Shown here one piece after another: positions 8,107 through 15,902 of a stretch of DNA of 16,846 bases. This stretch comes from Treponema sp. UBA4319. GTDB taxonomy: Bacteria; Spirochaetota; Spirochaetia; Treponematales; Treponemataceae. The stretch is taken from assembly GCA_002393865.1 (NCBI GenBank), contig DGUD01000160.1, positions 1 through 16,846 of the forward strand. Reading direction: 5' to 3'. The position numbers and the translations under genes are program-made. Under the pieces are notes generated by a model. It saw only the letters and a program-made list of their open reading frames with translations, did no database searches and was not told the origin of the DNA. The first letter of the stretch is position 1. Each line of letters opens with the position of its first letter.

Positions 8107-8528
8107 GCGCTTATGCGCTCAAGAACCTTCTTGCGATCAAGCGGTTTGACGATATAGTTCTTTGCGCCTGCAAGAAGCGATTTCTTGACAAGTTCCTCTT
8201 TACCAAGAGCACTGACCATAACGACATGGGCATTCTTATCAAATGCCATAATCTGCTCCAAGGCAGTGATACCATCCATACGGGGCATAGTAATGTCCAT
8301 GGTAACTAAGTCCACATTCGGGCAAAGCTCCTTGTACTTGTCAACGCCTTCCTTTCCATCCTGTGCAGTCGCCACAATCTCATAACCATCGCTAGTAAGG
8401 ATTTGTGTCAACTGTTTTGCGACGAACGCGGAATCATCTACAACAAGTACACGAAATTTTGATCCATCGAGTTTCACTCCTTCCGGCGGACGCTCATTAA
8501 TTGATGGGAAATCCTCTTTCGTTTTCAT
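8094..8528 (-). CDS. cheY: Chemotaxis response regulator CheY
   Basis: Single-domain receiver that is phosphorylated by CheA and acts on the flagellar switch. It is 144 aa, longer than the ~120 aa of most CheY proteins because of a ~24-residue N-terminal tail (MKTKEDFPSINERPPEGVKL). The receiver keeps all key residues: acidic pair D31-D32 (VVDDS), phosphoacceptor D78 in VTMDITMPRMDG, S106 in MVSALG as the Thr/Ser switch, Y125 as the aromatic switch, and K128 in VKPL. AAGGAG lies 9 nt before the ATG. It is the last gene of the cheA-cheW-cheX-cheY operon, with 16 nt after the cheX stop. There is no output domain. Confidence 0.95.
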   Translation of the reverse strand: MKTKEDFPSINERPPEGVKLDGSKFRVLVVDDSAFVAKQLTQILTSDGYEIVATAQDGKEGVDKYKELCPNVDLVTMDITMPRMDGITALEQIMAFDKNAHVVMVSALGKEELVKKSLLAGAKNYIVKPLDRKKVLERISASLK

Positions 8529-8544
8529 ACAGTTTGTCTCCTTA

Positions 8545-9027
8545 TCATGTACGTTCGCGAATTGCGACGTTGACTTCTATTTTTCCAAATTCAGTAATAA
8601 GCGGTACAATCAGAGCCTCAACGTTCTCATTCTGCCCGCCTAATGCTGCAATCTCCATCTTCTCACCAGCGAACAAGGTCGGCGGTGTAAGGTCAAACTT
8701 GAATCCAAGCTCATGCAATTTTGTGACAGCCTGTGCAGTGATAATATTTGCCAGCTCACTAATAGTTGCCTTTGCAAGGTCATCAAAAGACGTCAGCTGC
8801 TCATCGTTCATCTTGGAAGCAATGTTCAGCGCAGTATCATATGTCATGTCAAAAAGCACACGACCTTCTACATCACCAGCGAGACCGACAAGCGCGGCTA
8901 CTCCCATAACAGGCATTGCAGTAGACTTAAGATACAAGTCACCTCTTTTTACATCGGCACCACCCAAAACTTCCTGCAACACTCGGTATGAAGTCTCGAC
9001 GAACGGGTTAATGTATTCTACTCTCAT
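8545..9027 (-). CDS. cheX: CheY-P phosphatase CheX
   Basis: A cytoplasmic phosphatase of 160 aa that removes the phosphate from CheY-P, the spirochete counterpart of CheZ. It shows the CheX family pattern: N-terminal MRVEYINPFVETSYRVL, GLAGDVEGRVLFDMTYDTAL, and the catalytic ExxN motif in SELANI (E91 and N94), which inserts into the CheY active site in characterised homologues. A second half-motif, FAGEKMEIAALGG, follows. GGGGG lies 5 nt before the ATG. It sits between the cheW fusion gene (38-nt gap) and cheY, as in other treponemes. Confidence 0.95.
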   Translation of the reverse strand: MRVEYINPFVETSYRVLQEVLGGADVKRGDLYLKSTAMPVMGVAALVGLAGDVEGRVLFDMTYDTALNIASKMNDEQLTSFDDLAKATISELANIITAQAVTKLHELGFKFDLTPPTLFAGEKMEIAALGGQNENVEALIVPLITEFGKIEVNVAIRERT

Positions 9028-9065
9028 GTTTCCCCCTGAAAATCCTTTCTTGTTATATATTCTAA

Positions 9066-10493
9066 TTACTTAGTATATACCACTATACTGCCCACGGTCT
9101 TCTTTTTCATGCCATTTACGCTGATATCCTCATTGTCTCCGGCAATGACAACACCATTTCCCTTGAGTTTTTCCTTGAAGTCAGCAAGCATTGTCTTCTG
9201 CGATGCTTCCGGCAGGAAGGAAACAATATCACGGGCAAAAATAATGTCTATGTCCGGAAGACTGTTCGTGTTCACGCAGTCGTGGTATTCGAACATAACC
9301 ATATCCTTAATATCTTTGCTGAACGTATAATCACCGGAAACCGTCCGCGTAAGGTAAGGCTGATACCAGTCGGTAGAGACAGCCTCGCTCACCGTCAGCA
9401 ACGGCGCGTTAGAAACATTCAGCAAATCGATATCGTGCGCATAAATCCGCACATGAGCATTAGGATACCGTTTTTTCAACAAACATGCAAGAGAGTATGA
9501 CTCAAAACCTTTGCCACAGCCGGGATTCCAGACCACAATATTCTTGGCTGTATTGTCCGGCAGCGCCGCACTCACCTCATTCGCATATTTCTCCGTCCAG
9601 AACGTCTCATTGCAACGGGAGTAGAAGGGCTTCAGGAACGCATCCGCATCAGCCTCACCGCTGAACTGCGTATTCTTTGCGCCGCGCTCCTTCTTCCATT
9701 CCTCGTAGCGCTTTTTTACCCATGCGGCAGAGACATCGCTCACAAAGAATTTCTTCGTGGTCTTCAAAGAGTCTGAAATGAAATTGAAATCAGCCTCGGC
9801 CTGCTTCTGGGCAGCCTCATCCGCCGCCTGCTTACGGGCAGCAGACTCCTTTGCTGCGGCAGCGGTCTGTGCCGCAGCAGCAGCCTCAGCAGCCAGCGAC
9901 TGCTTCTTCTCTACCTGTGCCTGCACAGATTCTGCCAGAGACTGCTCCTCCTCAGGAGTACGCACACCGAAAATTTTATCGATGTCAAGCAGAACATAGA
10001 GATGCCGCTCGGCCTCCACAACGCCATAGATATATTTGATGTTTATATCACCAAAGAGCGGGTGAGGCGGCTGAATAGTGCTTTTCTGGATGCCGACGAC
10101 TTTGTCAATCTCGTCCACGACAACACCGAACATCTGGTCGCCGACAATGACAATCAGCGTGTTCTCCAGCACGTTCTCATCGTGCTCCGGCACCTCTATA
10201 TTGAAGAAGAGGCGGAGGTCAATAATCGGTATAATCTCGCCACGAAGGTTATAGACACCCAGCACGAACGGAAGGCTGTTCGGAACATAGGTAAAATGCC
10301 CAGCTTTGGCAATTTCCTTGATATTCATGATATCAATGGCATAGTCTTTACCGGCAAGGGAGAACGTGACCATCTTATAATCAATGACGCTGTTCTTCCT
10401 CTTCTCTTCCTCCAGCTGCTCAGGAGTAAGGTTCTTGCCGCCTATTTCTTCTGTCGTTGTCGCGAGAGCGCTCAGTCTTTCCTGTATCGTCAT
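9066..10493 (-). CDS. cheW: CheW adaptor fused to a CheR-like methyltransferase domain
   Basis: Scaffold linking CheA to chemoreceptors, of the treponemal hybrid type; 475 aa against about 160 for plain CheW. Residues ~38-178 are the CheW domain (MVTFSLAGKDYAIDI, GVYNLRGEIIPIIDLR at 79-94, FGVVVDEIDKVVGI). Residues ~180-235 are an Ala/Gln/Lys-rich, probably helical linker. Residues ~285-475 resemble the catalytic half of CheR: NETFWTEK (296-303, cf. NETFFRE), VWNPGCGKGFESYSLA (321-336, SAM loop), AHDID (352-356), and DIIFARDIVSFLPEASQKTML. The usual 'FCRN' is FARD and the CheR N-terminal helical domain is absent, so methyltransferase activity is uncertain. Its start is 4 nt after the cheA stop, with an SD (AGAGGG) inside the end of cheA. 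Confidence 0.93.
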   Translation of the reverse strand: MTIQERLSALATTTEEIGGKNLTPEQLEEEKRKNSVIDYKMVTFSLAGKDYAIDIMNIKEIAKAGHFTYVPNSLPFVLGVYNLRGEIIPIIDLRLFFNIEVPEHDENVLENTLIVIVGDQMFGVVVDEIDKVVGIQKSTIQPPHPLFGDINIKYIYGVVEAERHLYVLLDIDKIFGVRTPEEEQSLAESVQAQVEKKQSLAAEAAAAAQTAAAAKESAARKQAADEAAQKQAEADFNFISDSLKTTKKFFVSDVSAAWVKKRYEEWKKERGAKNTQFSGEADADAFLKPFYSRCNETFWTEKYANEVSAALPDNTAKNIVVWNPGCGKGFESYSLACLLKKRYPNAHVRIYAHDIDLLNVSNAPLLTVSEAVSTDWYQPYLTRTVSGDYTFSKDIKDMVMFEYHDCVNTNSLPDIDIIFARDIVSFLPEASQKTMLADFKEKLKGNGVVIAGDNEDISVNGMKKKTVGSIVVYTK

Positions 10494-10497
10494 TCAA

Positions 10498-12945
10498 TTA
10501 CCCTCTTCTCATAGCTTCCGCTTCGCGAAGCTGCTGAGCATCTAGTTCCTGTTTTACGCCGAGTTCAAGCAGCTGACTTACATCGATGATGAGGGAAACT
10601 GAACCATCACCAAGGATTGAAGCGCCGGCAATTCCCGGCGATGTCGTAAACTGGTCGCGCAAAGGCTTAATAACGACATCCTCTTCCCCAATAAGGGCAT
10701 CGACCATCACGCCGATTTTCTTTTCCTGAGAACCGACAATAACAATGAAGCAGTATTCATTCTCGCCCCGCTCCTTGATATTGAAGAGCCTGTTCAGGCG
10801 GAGTATAGAAATAACCTCATTGCGGACGTTCAGGACTTCATAGCTGTCAATCGTGTTTATGCTGCTTTTCTTGACGCGCTGGCTCTCGATGACGTTGGCA
10901 ATCGGAATAGAGTAGACCTCTTTGCCGACGCGCACCAGCAGACCCTGGATGATAGCAAGCGTCAGCGGCAGACGGATGCTGAAGCGGGAGCCCTTGTGGC
11001 GCTCGCTCGTAACGGAGATGTTGCCCTTCAGCTTATCGACCATATTCTTTACGACGTCAAGACCGACACCGCGTCCGGAAACGTTGCTTATCTTGTCGCT
11101 TGTTGAGAAGCCCGGCATAAAGATAAGGTTGTAGGCCTCCTGATCGGAGAGCACCTTATTGGGGCTGATAAGCCCCTTCTTGATAGCCTTCTCGCGGACC
11201 TTGGCCACGTCGATACCCTCGCCGTCATCAATGATATCGATGACAATCATGTTGCCCTCATTGGCAGCACGCAGGGTCAGCGTACCGGTCTCATCCTTCC
11301 CGAACTTGACGCGCTCATCCGGCGGCTCGATACCATGGTCAACAGAGTTACGGACACAGTGCATAATCGGGTCAAGCAGGTCATCGACGACCGTCTTGTC
11401 AAGCTCTGTCTCCTCACCTTCTATCACCAGGTTCACCTTGCGGCCCAGATCGCGGCTCAAATCGCGCACAACGCGAGGGAAGCGGTTGAATATGGTACCG
11501 ATGGGAACCATGCGGATTTTCATGACACCTTCCTGCAGCTCGCTCGCAATGCGACCGAGGTTCTGCGTGGAAGAGCGGAGTTTGCTCGATGTAAGCTTGA
11601 AATCGTTCTCAAAGCTGTCGAACCAGCCGGACATCGCACCGAATTCCTCGGAGAGCTTCTGGCGGACTTCCTTGACCGGCGTCCCAGCCTGCACATCTTC
11701 GATGAGCTTGGGGAATGCCTCCATCAGACGGTGCTGCTTTTCCTTATAGCTGCTGTTGAGCGCCTGCAGCTGAACCTGAAGGTCTGCGGTATGGAGCCCA
11801 ATCTGGTTGAACGCGGCTTTCGTGATAACGGTCTCGCTGACGAGATTCATCAGCGTATCTACGCGGCGGGAATCGACGCGGAGGATGGAACCTGTCTGGT
11901 TGACCTTGTGCGCAGCCTGACCACCACCCTGGGCAGCGGCCATCCCGGCCTTTGCCTGCTGCACGTTCGCGGGGGTCGCCGGCTGCACAGATGCGACAGG
12001 GGCAGCCTCTTCCGCAGGAGCGGCCTTCTCTTCCTTGGCAGGTGCGGGAGCAGGCGCTGCTTCGGCAGCAGCCGCGGGAACCTCGCTGGCAGTCAGCTTG
12101 GAGGCGGCAGAAGTCGCGCCCGTCACCTCACGGGCATCGGTCGCAAGGGTCACGTCGTCAAGGAACGCCGTATCCTCCAGCTCCGCGCCACTGCTCGCAG
12201 TCGCAACATAGTACACGACCTGCGCATAGAAATTATCCTCGTACAGGGATTCGAAATCAGGTATCGTCTTGAGCACCGTGCCACGGTTCTTCAGCGCGGC
12301 AAAAACCTGAATACCGCCTACGCTGTTCATCGGGTTGGACTCATCGAACGTGACATTTATAGACCACAGCGTCTGCCCGTCAGGAGTCGCCTCCTTGAGC
12401 TCGTTGAAATCCTCCTCGGAAAGCGGAGGAAGCGGCGGCATAGCAGAATTCTCCTCGACAGGCTGAGGCGCCGGTTTGGGAGCCGCAGGCTTTGGCGCAG
12501 GAGCAGCAGCTGCCGCCGGCGCGGCCTTGCCGCCTTTCTTTGCGGATTTGGAGGGCAGGAACGACTGAATCTTGGAGACAATCGGGCTCACGTCCTCCTG
12601 ATAGGCGGCGCCGTTCTTGCGGGACTCAAGCATCGCCTTGATGATATCAATGGAAGAAAGCAGGACATCCACGATAGGCTCAGTGACCGTCGCAGTCCCG
12701 CCACGGAGTGCATCCAGCAAATCCTCTACGTCATGACAGAATGTCGCGAGCTCCGTCATCTCGACAGTTGCGGAACCACCTTTCAATGTATGCGCGGCAC
12801 GGAAAATCTCGTCAATGGCATCATGGTTAGTCGGATCGTTTTCGATAACAAGGATGTTGCTTTCCAGCGTCTCTACCTGCTGCTCTGCCTCAGCAAAGAA
12901 ATCCTGGAGAAGTTCTTCATTATTCGGATCAAGATAATCACTCAT
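10498..12945 (-). CDS. cheA: Chemotaxis sensor histidine kinase CheA
   Basis: Cytoplasmic kinase of the chemoreceptor array, which phosphorylates CheY. It is 815 aa. P1 (1-130) has phosphorylated His52 in RAAHTLKGGSA. An Ala/Pro linker (~140-165) leads to a ~100-residue domain at ~176-278 in the P2 position. A second Ala/Pro/Gln linker (~285-350) follows. P3 (~354-478) is about 50 residues longer than usual. P4 holds the N box (MHCVRNSVDHG, 528-538), G1 (DDGEGID, 573-579), F box (FMPGFST, 609-615) and G2 (GRGVGLD, 624-630). P5, the CheW-like domain, is at ~665-800. MSDYLDPNNEELL fits the family start, but no Shine-Dalgarno precedes the ATG. First gene of the operon. Confidence 0.97.
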   Translation of the reverse strand: MSDYLDPNNEELLQDFFAEAEQQVETLESNILVIENDPTNHDAIDEIFRAAHTLKGGSATVEMTELATFCHDVEDLLDALRGGTATVTEPIVDVLLSSIDIIKAMLESRKNGAAYQEDVSPIVSKIQSFLPSKSAKKGGKAAPAAAAAPAPKPAAPKPAPQPVEENSAMPPLPPLSEEDFNELKEATPDGQTLWSINVTFDESNPMNSVGGIQVFAALKNRGTVLKTIPDFESLYEDNFYAQVVYYVATASSGAELEDTAFLDDVTLATDAREVTGATSAASKLTASEVPAAAAEAAPAPAPAKEEKAAPAEEAAPVASVQPATPANVQQAKAGMAAAQGGGQAAHKVNQTGSILRVDSRRVDTLMNLVSETVITKAAFNQIGLHTADLQVQLQALNSSYKEKQHRLMEAFPKLIEDVQAGTPVKEVRQKLSEEFGAMSGWFDSFENDFKLTSSKLRSSTQNLGRIASELQEGVMKIRMVPIGTIFNRFPRVVRDLSRDLGRKVNLVIEGEETELDKTVVDDLLDPIMHCVRNSVDHGIEPPDERVKFGKDETGTLTLRAANEGNMIVIDIIDDGEGIDVAKVREKAIKKGLISPNKVLSDQEAYNLIFMPGFSTSDKISNVSGRGVGLDVVKNMVDKLKGNISVTSERHKGSRFSIRLPLTLAIIQGLLVRVGKEVYSIPIANVIESQRVKKSSINTIDSYEVLNVRNEVISILRLNRLFNIKERGENEYCFIVIVGSQEKKIGVMVDALIGEEDVVIKPLRDQFTTSPGIAGASILGDGSVSLIIDVSQLLELGVKQELDAQQLREAEAMRRG

Positions 12946-12952
12946 AGCTTAT

Positions 12953-12985
12953 ATTTTAATCGCTTACAAATATAAGTCAAGTCAA
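12953..12985 (-). promoter_or_regulatory. Predicted promoter of the chemotaxis operon, nearly touching the cheA start codon
   Basis: Minus strand: TTGACT occurs twice in overlapping copies (12985-12980 and 12980-12975). The second is 16 bp from TAAAAT (12958-12953), a good -10. The predicted start of transcription falls at or next to the ATG at 12945, and no ribosome-binding site is visible, so the transcript may be leaderless. Further upstream promoters are not excluded. Confidence 0.45.
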
Positions 12986-13252
12986 AATGTGAAAAATTTC
13001 TTTTTTTTACAGAATTTCAATGTTACAGCCCTCCCCCGCCGCCGCCCGCGGACGGCCGGCATTTCCTTCCCTGGCCAAAAAATTCCGTGCGGTAGTTCAG
13101 ATTCCACCGGAATCTGCCGATATTTGAAACGGGTTCCCCTCTTGTTTCGGGACAGGATCAGGCGAGCCCTGCAGAAGCATCCACGAGCCAGCCGTCCCAG
13201 AAAGAGCGGCCTCCCCTCATGCTTCCGCCGACAGAGCTGGAGGATACAGACT
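12986..13252. other. Divergent intergenic region between cheA and the outer-membrane protein gene
   Basis: The 307 nt between the two divergent starts (12946-13252) hold the cheA promoter, an A/T stretch (12986-13020), then a GC-rich stretch with no convincing gene on either strand. A perfect hairpin, CAGATTCC (13098-13105) and GGAATCTG (13109-13116) with a 3-nt loop, is followed by a weaker one: GAAAC near 13126 with GTTTC near 13144. No T-run follows either stem. No clear plus-strand promoter could be picked. Confidence 0.5.
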
Positions 13253-14557
13253 TTGAAAAAGACGGCATGCACATTATTCACCTATATATGTCTGCTTGCG
13301 CAGCTCTCCGCCTTTGAGACCCCCTACATCAAGGGGCACGCAGGGCTGATGAGCAGAGGAGCGGCGGCGCGCTCAGACCCCATCTCCGACAGCGAGGAGC
13401 CCACGTTCTCCGTGGACGCATACGCGCAGGGTTATTTCGGCGCGGAAGTGGACATCTCGGACAAGCTTATCCTGCGCAGCGACTTTCTTGTGGACAGCGC
13501 CTTCCTTCTGGATATCTCAAAAGACGGGGTCGGCAAGGAATTCCTCAAGAACAAGGGAACCGTACCCGCGAGCTTTCAGGTGGAGGAGCTCTCCGCGACC
13601 TATGCATTCCACACGAAATCGGTCATACACTACCTGTCGGCCTTCCTCGGAGAATTCGAGCCGGTCGGCATGGACACCTTCCTTGAGCGGCAGTTCGGCA
13701 TACTGCCCATCAGCTCGGCGCTGACACGGACATGGAGCGGGCAGAGCGGCGCCAACATAAACGACTTCTACGGGGCAGGCGTATCCTATATGTTGCGATT
13801 CGAGCAGCCGGTCGCCGTCGGATTCTACCTCTACCAGGACTTCGACCGCCTCAACGCCACGAACCCGCAGAACAATTTCAACACAGATCTGCGTTTCGCG
13901 TTCGCGTTCCCCTACGTTACGCTCGACTGGGACATAGGGCTCGGATTCCCGCATGGCAGCACAAAGGGGACGTTCGAGACGGAAGTCCTCATCGTGCGCT
14001 ACGTGACGCTGCGCACCGGGCTGAACATGCTCATCGGCAATCCGTCCGACCCCGTGTCGCTCCTCGTGCAGGGAGGCTTCTCCGAGGTAGAGGCAGGATT
14101 TGACGCCTACGAGAACCACAACTTTGTGGAAGACCTCGTGCAGAACCTCTACTTCCTTGTGGAGCCAAGGGTAAAAATCAGGGATGTGGACCTCACGCTG
14201 ACCTTCTTCAACAGGCCGTCCACGCAGACCATCCCCATGATATACAATTTCGAACAGAAGGGCGGCATGGGCGCGGATCTGGGCGTCAGCACCGACCACT
14301 TCCATCTGGGCAACCTGAATTTTACGATCGGCATGCACGCGACGGTCTCCGACCAATCGACGCTCTACGACATCGTGTACGGCAGCGGCAGCTTCTTCAG
14401 CGACCCGCACTTTACACTGACACCATATGTGACCATACCGCTCTTTGGCGGAAGCATCACGTCCGCAGTCTCCGTGGATATCACGAAGCTGATAGATGAC
14501 AGCAGCTTCTGGGTAAAGAGCCTCAGCTTCTGGCTTGGATTCCGGGCGGAATTCTAA
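13253..14557 (+). CDS. Probable outer-membrane beta-barrel protein, function unknown
   Basis: A 434-aa exported protein that I cannot assign to a named family. The start is TTG at 13253, because GGAGG (13239-13243) lies 9 nt upstream and the product then begins with a textbook signal peptide (KKTACTLFTYICLLAQLSA, cleavage probably before FETPY). The frame stays open back to a GTG at 12989, but that would bury the signal under ~88 basic, unlikely residues. There is no lipobox, so signal peptidase I processing is expected. The mature protein has many alternating, aromatic-rich stretches (VAVGFYLYQDFDRL, LRFAFAFPYVTLDWDIGLGF, VLIVRYVTLRTGLNML, HFTLTPYVTIPLF). It ends LSFWLGFRAEF with a C-terminal Phe, the usual beta-barrel assembly signal. 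It is transcribed divergently from cheA, with no evident functional link. A pore or surface role is inferred. Confidence 0.75.
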   Translation: MKKTACTLFTYICLLAQLSAFETPYIKGHAGLMSRGAAARSDPISDSEEPTFSVDAYAQGYFGAEVDISDKLILRSDFLVDSAFLLDISKDGVGKEFLKNKGTVPASFQVEELSATYAFHTKSVIHYLSAFLGEFEPVGMDTFLERQFGILPISSALTRTWSGQSGANINDFYGAGVSYMLRFEQPVAVGFYLYQDFDRLNATNPQNNFNTDLRFAFAFPYVTLDWDIGLGFPHGSTKGTFETEVLIVRYVTLRTGLNMLIGNPSDPVSLLVQGGFSEVEAGFDAYENHNFVEDLVQNLYFLVEPRVKIRDVDLTLTFFNRPSTQTIPMIYNFEQKGGMGADLGVSTDHFHLGNLNFTIGMHATVSDQSTLYDIVYGSGSFFSDPHFTLTPYVTIPLFGGSITSAVSVDITKLIDDSSFWVKSLSFWLGFRAEF

Positions 14558-14570
14558 GGAAGAAAACGGC

Positions 14571-14621
14571 AAAAAAATGCGCGGGGCGCAGCAGGGAACC
14601 CGTCCCGCCGCACCCCGCGCA
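14571..14621 (-). terminator. Rho-independent terminator downstream of dapL
   Basis: Read on the minus strand, TGCGCGGGG (14621-14613) pairs perfectly with CCCCGCGCA (14586-14578). The stem continues inward for about nine more pairs, including three G-T wobbles, around an 8-nt loop. Seven Ts follow (14577-14571). On the plus strand the A-run comes before the stem, so it fits dapL rather than the convergent membrane-protein gene. Confidence 0.9.
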
Positions 14622-14649
14622 GCATGAGCGCACGCACGCAGCCGGAGCG

Positions 14650-15882
14650 CTAGCTGCGCTCCAGAGAAAGCGCCGACAGGCGGCCGCATGCCTCCTGCAC
14701 GTCCTCGCGGTGGCCGAAACTGCTGAAGCGGACATAGCTTTCGCCCGCGGGACCAAAGCCGCTGCCGGGGGTCGTCACGACGCGGCATTTATCCAGGATG
14801 TAATCAAAGATATCCCAGCTCTTCCATCCGGGGAACTTTACCCAGAGATAGGGGGAGTCGCCCGTATAGTAGACCTGCACGCCCGCGGCGGCAAAATTGC
14901 TGCCGCACAAAGCCGCCTGCATAAGCTTTGCATTCTCAAGATAGTAGTCAACGAGTGATGTCGTCTCCCGTATGCCCTCAGGGTCAAGCGCCGCAAGACC
15001 GCCGCGCTGGGCAATATTGCAGGCGCCGTTGAACAGCGTCGTCATGACGCGGTTCCAGTCCTGCCTGACAGGCGTACCGTCGGCAAACTGAATCTCGGAG
15101 GGCACGATTGACCAGCCGAGACGCACGCCGGTAAATCCCGCCAGCTTGGAGAAGGAATTTATCTCGATGGCACAGCTGCGCGCGCCGGGAATCTCATAGA
15201 TGGTACGGGGCAGCTTGGGATTGCGGATAAAGGCTGCGTATGCGGCATCAAAAATGATGAGGCAGCCGTTCTTCCGGGCAAAAGCGACGAGCTCCGCAAG
15301 CTGCTCGCGCGTGCTCGCGCTGCCGGTCGGGTTGTTCGGGCTGCAGAAATAGATGAGCGTGCCCGGTTTTACTTCAGAAAGGTCGGGGAAAAAGGAATTC
15401 TCCGCCGTACACGGCAGATAGGTGATGCCTTCGTAGCCGGAAGCACAGGATTTTCCTGCGGCACCGACGATGACGCTCCCGTCCACATAGACCGGATAGG
15501 CAGGATCCTGCACCGCGACCGGCACATTCCTGCCGAACAGCGTCTGGATGCGTGCGATGTCGCACTTTGCCCCGTCGGAGACAAAGACTTCGTCCGCGCC
15601 CGCCATGCCGGGATAGAGCACCTCTGCGATTTTTCCGCGCAGCTCGGAGAGCCCCTGCTCATCGCCGTAACCGGAATAGCCTTCTTTTGTGCCGAGAGAG
15701 GCGGCATAATCCGCCATGGCCTTTGCGATATGCGGCGTCAGCGGCTCGGTCGTATTGCCGATGCCGAGACTTATAATCTTTGCGTCAGGATGTGCCTCCT
15801 GATACGCCCTGCGCCGCTTCGCGACCTCCGGGAACAGGTATCCCGCGCTCAAGTTCGCGAAGCCGCTGTTTCTTTCTATCAT
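14650..15882 (-). CDS. dapL: LL-diaminopimelate aminotransferase DapL
   Basis: PLP-dependent cytoplasmic enzyme that converts tetrahydrodipicolinate plus glutamate to LL-diaminopimelate and 2-oxoglutarate in one step, the DapL route of lysine and diaminopimelate synthesis. It is 410 aa, the family's usual length. Motifs: LGIGNTTEPLTPHI near 39-52, GYSGYGDEQGLSELR, VSDGAKCDI (101-109), YFCSPNNPTGSAS (PNNPTG, 182-187), FDAAYA (211-216), SFSKLAGFTGVRLGW with PLP-binding Lys246, and TPGSGFGPAGESYVRFS with Arg385 for the substrate carboxylate. GGAGG stands 5 nt before the ATG at 15882; an ATG three bases upstream is too close to it, and the frame to 15894 is not needed. It follows a response-regulator gene by 20 nt, probably cotranscribed, and ends at a strong terminator. 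Confidence 0.94.
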   Translation of the reverse strand: MIERNSGFANLSAGYLFPEVAKRRRAYQEAHPDAKIISLGIGNTTEPLTPHIAKAMADYAASLGTKEGYSGYGDEQGLSELRGKIAEVLYPGMAGADEVFVSDGAKCDIARIQTLFGRNVPVAVQDPAYPVYVDGSVIVGAAGKSCASGYEGITYLPCTAENSFFPDLSEVKPGTLIYFCSPNNPTGSASTREQLAELVAFARKNGCLIIFDAAYAAFIRNPKLPRTIYEIPGARSCAIEINSFSKLAGFTGVRLGWSIVPSEIQFADGTPVRQDWNRVMTTLFNGACNIAQRGGLAALDPEGIRETTSLVDYYLENAKLMQAALCGSNFAAAGVQVYYTGDSPYLWVKFPGWKSWDIFDYILDKCRVVTTPGSGFGPAGESYVRFSSFGHREDVQEACGRLSALSLERS

Positions 15883-15902
15883 CATAACCTCCACGTTCCC
15901 CG

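Noticed and set aside
11335..12975. 546-residue open frame on the plus strand across cheA
   Set aside because: It is antisense to a clearly conserved CheA; the product is rich in R, H and L with no domain pattern, as expected for a shadow of GC-rich coding sequence.
12989..13252. N-terminal extension of the outer-membrane protein gene from GTG 12989
   Set aside because: The 88 extra residues are basic and Pro/Arg-rich, precede a perfect signal peptide and lack a ribosome site; TTG 13253 has GGAGG at 9 nt.
13517..14788. 423-residue minus-strand frame antisense to the outer-membrane protein gene
   Set aside because: It has R/H/E-rich composition and no start site, and it crosses the dapL terminator and the end of dapL in another frame.
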